Shown here piece by piece: positions 59,683 through 64,000 of a stretch of 64,000 bases of DNA. Each line of letters begins with the position of its first letter. Position 1 is the stretch's first letter. The DNA is from Nocardioides sp. WS12 (GTDB taxonomy: Bacteria; Actinomycetota; Actinomycetes; Propionibacteriales; Nocardioidaceae). The stretch spans positions 620,001 through 684,000 of the forward strand of contig NZ_CP053928.1 in NCBI RefSeq assembly GCF_014108865.1, written 5' to 3'. The notes beneath the pieces are model-generated. The model was given only the letters and a program-made list of their open reading frames with translations. It was not told the origin of the DNA and did not search any database. Both the position numbers and the translations under genes were made by a program.

Positions 59683-61200
59683 TCAGTACGACGTCTGCGA
59701 CTGCACGTTCAGTTCGCCGATGGACACACCCTGGGCCGGGGCGACGCGCGGGTCGTTGACCTTGAACACGTCGAAGCCCTGCTGGATGTCACTGGAGTAG
59801 ATGTGGCCGTTGTACCAGTACGCCGACCACGATCCGCCGAGGATCAGCCGCTCCTCCGAGAGGGGGCCGCGGTCGTAGTACGCGATCTCCTTCGGGTTGG
59901 CCGAGTCGGTGAAGTCCCACACCGAGATCCCGCCTTGGTACCAGGCCTGGACCATGATGTCGCGACCCTTGACCGGCACCAGCGAACCGTTGTGGGCCAC
60001 ACAGTTCTCCGTGTTGGCCTGGGTCCGCGGGATCTTGAAGTACGAGCGGAACTGCAGCTTGCCGTCGACGATGTCGTAGATGCCGTCGGCACCCTTCACG
60101 TCACCCACGGTCGGGTTGCAGGTCGGGCCACCGCCGCCGCCGAGCTCGTCGGTGAAGACGACCTTGGTGCCGGCGTTGTTGAACGTGGCCGAGTGCCAGA
60201 ACGCGAAGTTCTCCGTGTCACGGACCGACTCGGTCACCACCGGGTTCGCCCGGTCGGAGATGTCGAGCAGCACGCCGTCACCCATGCAGGCACCAGCCAT
60301 GGCGTCCTTGCTGGGATACGCCGTGAGGTCGTGGCAGCCGGAGGTCTCGCGGGAGTAGCCACCCGCGGGGTTTCCGCCCTCGGGGAAGAGCACGGGCGTT
60401 CTCACGATCGCCGCGTCCTCGGGTGCATCGACCGGCACCTTCACCACGCTGATCTGGTCGTGCGGCGGCTGGCAGTCCGGGAAGCTCGCGTTCGGTGCGT
60501 ACGACGACGCGTAGACGAACACGTCCTTGTTGTCCTTCGACGGGGCGAGCGTGTGGGTGTGGGACCCGCACGCGGTCTCGACCGCGGCGACGTACTGCGG
60601 GGAGGTCGGGTCACTGATGTCGAAGACCCGGATGCCCTCCCACGACTCCTTGATCGTCGCCGACTGGGGCACGTTGTCGCAGGTGTTGTTGCTGCGACTG
60701 GAGTCGACGCTGAGGACGAGCAGGTCGCCGTAGACCGAGATGTCGTTCTGCGACCCGGGGCAGAGCACCTGGGTCACGATCTTCGGCTTGTGCGGCTTGC
60801 GGATGTCATAGACGGTCAGGCCGTCGTAGTTGCCCTGGAAGGCGTAGTCGCCCTGGAAGGCGAGGTCGGTCTCGAACGATGACTCGGCCGTGAACGCCCC
60901 CGACTTGGGGAGGTTGGCGAGCAACGTGATGTTGCGGCTCTTGTCGACCTCGCCGGGCTTGAGGACCGCGGCGCTGTCGTCGAGCTGCGCGATGTCCTGG
61001 CCGGGCTGGCAGGCGTCGTCGAAGTTGTCGCCGGCTCTTTCGGCGGCGCGTTCCTGGCCGGGCGGACAGGCCGCGGCTGGTTTGTCGTGGTCGCCGTCAT
61101 GGGCGTCGGCGGGCAGGGTCACTGCCGTGATGCCGAGGGCCAGCACGCCCAGCGTGGTGACGCCGAGCCTGCGCAGGCGCAGAGGGACAGGGATCGCCAT
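59683..61200 (-). CDS. Secreted LVIVD-repeat protein
   Basis: I choose ATG 61200 behind GGGAG; GTG 61206 is possible. The 505-residue protein has a signal peptide ending at about PADAHD. Repeats of the LVIVD type (GLTVYDIRKPHKPKIV, GIRVFDISDPTSPQYV, GISVWDFTDSANPKEI) probably form a beta-propeller. Several Cys and a His-rich start (HDGDHDK) suggest an extracytoplasmic setting. Function unknown. Confidence 0.88.
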   Translation of the reverse strand: MAIPVPLRLRRLGVTTLGVLALGITAVTLPADAHDGDHDKPAAACPPGQERAAERAGDNFDDACQPGQDIAQLDDSAAVLKPGEVDKSRNITLLANLPKSGAFTAESSFETDLAFQGDYAFQGNYDGLTVYDIRKPHKPKIVTQVLCPGSQNDISVYGDLLVLSVDSSRSNNTCDNVPQSATIKESWEGIRVFDISDPTSPQYVAAVETACGSHTHTLAPSKDNKDVFVYASSYAPNASFPDCQPPHDQISVVKVPVDAPEDAAIVRTPVLFPEGGNPAGGYSRETSGCHDLTAYPSKDAMAGACMGDGVLLDISDRANPVVTESVRDTENFAFWHSATFNNAGTKVVFTDELGGGGGPTCNPTVGDVKGADGIYDIVDGKLQFRSYFKIPRTQANTENCVAHNGSLVPVKGRDIMVQAWYQGGISVWDFTDSANPKEIAYYDRGPLSEERLILGGSWSAYWYNGHIYSSDIQQGFDVFKVNDPRVAPAQGVSIGELNVQSQTSY

Positions 61201-61290
61201 GTTCACTCCCGAGAAAAGTTGGCTGCGGATCCGAACTTCGACCCTCGCCTATGGTGAGGCTTTCACGCAACCCCTTTGAGGAGCTTCTCG

Positions 61291-61962
61291 GTGTCTCGGT
61301 CTCGGTCGTTCGGCTCTGCCCTCGTCGTCCTCGTGGCGGCGCTCTCCCTGAGTGGCTGTCTGGAGAAGGAGAACGACGCGGATCCCGCCAGCGGGTCCTC
61401 GCCGCAGGTCGTGCAGCCCGGCGGGCCGGGGGAGGATGCCACCACGGTCGATCCCGGTCAGATCGTGAAGCAGTCCGACTTCGCCCACGACGACGTGGCT
61501 TTCATGCAGATGATGATCCCCCACCACGCGCAGGCGCTGACCATGTCGAAGCTGGCCCCCAAGCGGGCGGAGTCGCCCGCCGTGAAGTCAATCGCGCGCC
61601 GGGTCCTTGCCGCCCAGCGTCCCGAGATCCTGACCATGGCGGCGTGGCTCGAGAACAAGGGCGTCGCCGTACCGTCGGCCAAGGACGACCCGGCCGACTT
61701 CGACCACGGCGAGCACGGCCACGACACGATGCACGGCATGCTCACCGATGCGCAGCTCGCTGCCCTGAAGGCCGCCCGCGGCGCGGAGTTCGACCGGCTG
61801 TTCCTCGAGGGCATGATCCAGCACCACGAAGGCGCGATCACGATGGCGGACACCGTCGCGACGGGCGGCACCGACGTCCAGGTCACCGAGATCGCCAACG
61901 AGATCGTGATCGGGCAGGGCGCCGAGATCGACCGGATGAAGGCGTTGCTGGCCGAGCTCTAG
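61291..61962 (+). CDS. DUF305 lipoprotein
   Basis: I choose GTG 61291 behind GAGGAG. The 223-residue lipoprotein (lipobox LSGC) contains the paired DUF305 motifs: FMQMMIPHHAQAL and EGMIQHHEGAITMA. DUF305 proteins are ferritin-like and often linked to copper or metal handling. Divergent from the LVIVD gene and convergent with the AKR gene by a 4-bp overlap. Confidence 0.9.
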   Translation: MSRSRSFGSALVVLVAALSLSGCLEKENDADPASGSSPQVVQPGGPGEDATTVDPGQIVKQSDFAHDDVAFMQMMIPHHAQALTMSKLAPKRAESPAVKSIARRVLAAQRPEILTMAAWLENKGVAVPSAKDDPADFDHGEHGHDTMHGMLTDAQLAALKAARGAEFDRLFLEGMIQHHEGAITMADTVATGGTDVQVTEIANEIVIGQGAEIDRMKALLAEL

Positions 61963-62819
61963 GAGCGGACGGCGTCCAGGATCGCGAGCTCGTCGTCGGT
62001 CAGGCTGATCGACGCGGCCGCGACGTTGGCCCGCACGTGGCTGATGCTGGTCGCGCCCGGAAGGGGCACAACGGCCTGGTCGTGCCTGCGTTGCTGGTGG
62101 TGGACCCAGGCCAGCGCGACCTGGCCCGTCGGCACCTCGAGTCGGGCCGCAGGCCCGGCAAGGGCAGCCCGCAGGGCTGAGGGAGTGTCGTCGCCCGACA
62201 GCTGGCCATGTCCCAGCGGCGAGTGGGCAACGAGGGTGATGCCCAGCTCCTTCAGGACGGGGAGGAAGGCCTCCGCAGCGTTGGCCACGAGCGACCACTG
62301 CTCCTGGAGAGCGGTGACGTGGTGCACGGCATCGGCCCGGCGCACGTCCTCGACGGTGACGTTGGACAGCCCGATGGCGCGGACCTTCCCGGCGGCGACG
62401 AGGTCCGCCATCGCGCCGACGGTCTCCTCGATGGGGGTCTCATCGCTTCGGTGGTGCAGGTAGTAGAGGTCGATGACGTCGACACCCAGCCGCTGCAGGC
62501 TCGTGTCGCAGGACCGCACGACGGTCGCGGCATCGGCGCGAACACTCCAGTCGCCGCCGTCGCCCCACACCACGCCGAACTTCGTGCAGAGGAGTACCTC
62601 GTCGCGCCGTCCCGCGATGGTGCGCCCGACGAGCTCTTCGTTTCCGTACATCTCGGCGGTGTCGAGCAGGGTGACGCCCTGGTCGAGCGCTGCGTGGACG
62701 ACGGCCACGGGATCCCGGTCCGGCTCCCTCGCGCCACCCGGTTCGGGGTCCCGCAAGCGCATCAGGCCGAGGCCCTGGCGGGGCGGGTTGTCGGCCGACC
62801 AGAGCGGCGATGGAGTCAT
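61959..62819 (-). CDS. Aldo/keto reductase
   Basis: The 286-residue protein has the AKR catalytic set: Asp and Tyr in LLDTAEMYGNEE, Lys in LLCTKFGVV, His in LYYLHHRSDE. NADPH-dependent reduction of carbonyl substrates. Controlled by the MerR-type promoter directly upstream. Confidence 0.93.
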   Translation of the reverse strand: MTPSPLWSADNPPRQGLGLMRLRDPEPGGAREPDRDPVAVVHAALDQGVTLLDTAEMYGNEELVGRTIAGRRDEVLLCTKFGVVWGDGGDWSVRADAATVVRSCDTSLQRLGVDVIDLYYLHHRSDETPIEETVGAMADLVAAGKVRAIGLSNVTVEDVRRADAVHHVTALQEQWSLVANAAEAFLPVLKELGITLVAHSPLGHGQLSGDDTPSALRAALAGPAARLEVPTGQVALAWVHHQQRRHDQAVVPLPGATSISHVRANVAAASISLTDDELAILDAVRS

Positions 62820-62826
62820 GATCGTG

Positions 62827-62857
62827 AGGCTAGGACCTCAATCAGACTTGAGGTCAA
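62827..62857 (-). promoter_or_regulatory. MerR/SoxR-type promoter of the aldo/keto reductase
   Basis: On the minus strand -35 TTGACC (62857-62852) and -10 TAGCCT (62832-62827) with a 19-bp spacer. A palindrome with perfect 8-bp arms GACCTCAA/TTGAGGTC (62834-62855) covers the spacer, as in SoxR-like sites. The ATG (62819) is 7 nt after the -10, suggesting leaderless mRNA. Confidence 0.8.
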
Positions 62858-62907
62858 CCGGCGATCTTTCGACGAAGCCAGCCCCAGGGGACTCCTAGGG
62901 TGTGCGC

Positions 62908-63708
62908 ATGACGCTGCCCCTGCCCGGCCCCGACACCACTGCGATCGTCACTGGGGCCTCCTCCGGCATCGGCACGGAGATCGCGCGTGAGTTGTCCCGC
63001 CGCGGGCACCACGTGACCCTGGTGGCCCGGTCCGTTGACAAGCTCGAGGCCCTGGCCGCCGAACTGACCAGCGGTGCCGACGTGCTCGCCACCGACCTGT
63101 CCGACCGACCGAGCCGCGCCGGGCTCCTCGACCGGGTCGCCGCCAACGGCCGCGTCCCGAACATCCTGATCAACAACGCCGGCCTGTCCACGATGGGGCC
63201 GGTCAGTGCGTCGGACCCGATCGCCGAGATGGGCATGATCGAGGTCGACGTCGTCGCCGTGGCCGACCTCTGCAGCCGGGTCCTGCCCGGCATGGTCGAG
63301 CGCGGCGAGGGGGCCGTCCTCAACGTCGCGTCGACGGCGGCCTTCCAGCCCCTGCCCGGTCAGGCCGGGTACGGCGCCGGCAAGGCCTTCGTCCTGTCGT
63401 ACACGCAGAGCCTGGCCGGTGAACTGCGCGGCACCGGCGTCAGTGCGACCACCCTGTGCCCCGGCCCGGTGGACACCGGCTTCGGCGAACGCGCCGGCTT
63501 CACCAAGGAAGAAGCCGAGGCCGCGTTGCCGAGCGTGATGTGGGTGTCCGCGCGCGACGTCGCCCTTGCTGCTGTCGAGGGCATGGAGAAGGGCCGCCTC
63601 GTCGTGATCCCCGGCAAGGTCAACCGCGCCGCCGCCGCGCTCGCGCAGGTCACACCCCGCACGCTGTTGCTGCCGATCCTCACGAAGAGCCACCCCGGCC
63701 TGCGCTGA
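62908..63708 (+). CDS. Short-chain dehydrogenase/reductase
   Basis: I choose ATG 62908 (GTG 62902 is possible). The 266-residue SDR has the cofactor motif TGASSGIGTE, NNAGLS, and the catalytic YGAGK. Divergent from the aldo/keto reductase. Confidence 0.94.
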   Translation: MTLPLPGPDTTAIVTGASSGIGTEIARELSRRGHHVTLVARSVDKLEALAAELTSGADVLATDLSDRPSRAGLLDRVAANGRVPNILINNAGLSTMGPVSASDPIAEMGMIEVDVVAVADLCSRVLPGMVERGEGAVLNVASTAAFQPLPGQAGYGAGKAFVLSYTQSLAGELRGTGVSATTLCPGPVDTGFGERAGFTKEEAEAALPSVMWVSARDVALAAVEGMEKGRLVVIPGKVNRAAAALAQVTPRTLLLPILTKSHPGLR

Positions 63709-63750
63709 CGGGTTGCGCGTTCCACCGAGGGTGCGGTTAGCGTGGAGCAC

Positions 63751-64000
63751 ATGACTCGGGATCATGAACGCACCGGCGTGCACACCGCAACGCGGCCGAG
63801 CACGCACACCCACCGCCCAGCGACGGCCTATCCCATTCGGCAGCTGGTGGCCTACCAGCGGCTGATCGAACGCCGCGAACGCGTCGATCCAGCCGTCGCC
63901 GTCGCGGAGTACGCCCGCGCGAATCCGGGCATCGACCTCGACGCCCGCAGCACCTTCGCGGAGTGGAAGAACAGCAGCGCCCTCGACGACACGGCCGAGC
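63751..64000 (+). CDS. Partial gene at the right edge
   Basis: ATG 63751 (MTRDHERTG) opens a frame that runs off the window after 83 codons. Hydrophilic, His/Arg-rich start, then a helical part (AYQRLIERRERVDPAVAVAEYA). No family recognised. Confidence 0.6.
   Translation, partial: MTRDHERTGVHTATRPSTHTHRPATAYPIRQLVAYQRLIERRERVDPAVAVAEYARANPGIDLDARSTFAEWKNSSALDDTAE

Overview
The window is high-GC actinobacterial DNA. Codon usage, the many GTG/TTG starts and 4-bp ATGA/GTGA overlaps, and the secreted and regulatory families suggest a Nocardioidaceae-like organism; this assignment is inference, since no rRNA or tRNA gene was seen. By eye there are two halves. Positions 1 to about 37.4 kb are an accessory, defence-rich island with lower and uneven GC. 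From 37.77 kb to the end is GC-richer ordinary chromosome.

Accessory half. It opens with the 3' part of a large RHS polymorphic toxin carrying a Hint domain and a C-terminal toxin-like domain, overlapped by a probable immunity gene (2-5223), then an unrecognised protein (5572-6507). A truncated copy of a small HEPN-like gene follows (6570-6839). Next is an unfamiliar three-gene operon (7092-9826): a protein with two Lrp/RAM-like domains and a C-terminal RX4H HEPN-like region, a winged-helix protein, and a membrane protein. A complete type I Wadjet operon, jetABCD, lies at 10145-17116, followed by small membrane proteins (17306-19780). A second copy of the HEPN-like gene is split by an intact IS21-family element (19974-22198, 5-bp target duplication). 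A Tn7-like transposition module follows (23558-31733): an upstream gene, a TnsA-like endonuclease, a 22-codon coupling frame, TnsB, TnsC, two TniQ proteins and a small tail gene. A compact minus-strand operon encodes a TIR-like protein, a caspase-like protease and an RyR-domain protein (31883-33526). Divergent from it are a secreted protein, a lipoprotein, a trypsin-like protease, a three-helix membrane protein and short charged proteins (33919-37412).

Chromosomal half. It holds hrpB helicase (37770-40274), a secreted lipase, a large secreted propeller/Ig-like protein, an ECF sigma factor with a SnoaL-like tail, and a cobalamin-riboswitch-controlled BtuFCD-like transporter with a CbiX-like/[2Fe-2S] fusion gene (45225-48974). 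A VanZ/D,D-carboxypeptidase pair is divergent from a two-component system (49094-52144). Then come a DoxX-like protein, a YjbR-like protein, a drug-type ABC exporter with its MerR regulator, a two-gene pair with a possible ParS/MbcA-like domain, a DHA2 MFS exporter, an LVIVD-repeat secreted protein, a DUF305 lipoprotein, an aldo/keto reductase, an SDR and a partial gene at the right edge. Three promoters here (53607-53637, 59594-59624, 62827-62857) have the 19-bp spacer and spacer palindrome typical of MerR-family control, and each has a start codon 6-7 nt after the -10, which suggests leaderless transcripts.

The best candidates for undescribed biology are the RAM-HEPN/winged-helix/membrane operon (7092-9826), the TIR-caspase-RyR operon with its divergent secreted protease cluster (31883-36512), and the double-TniQ Tn7-like module.
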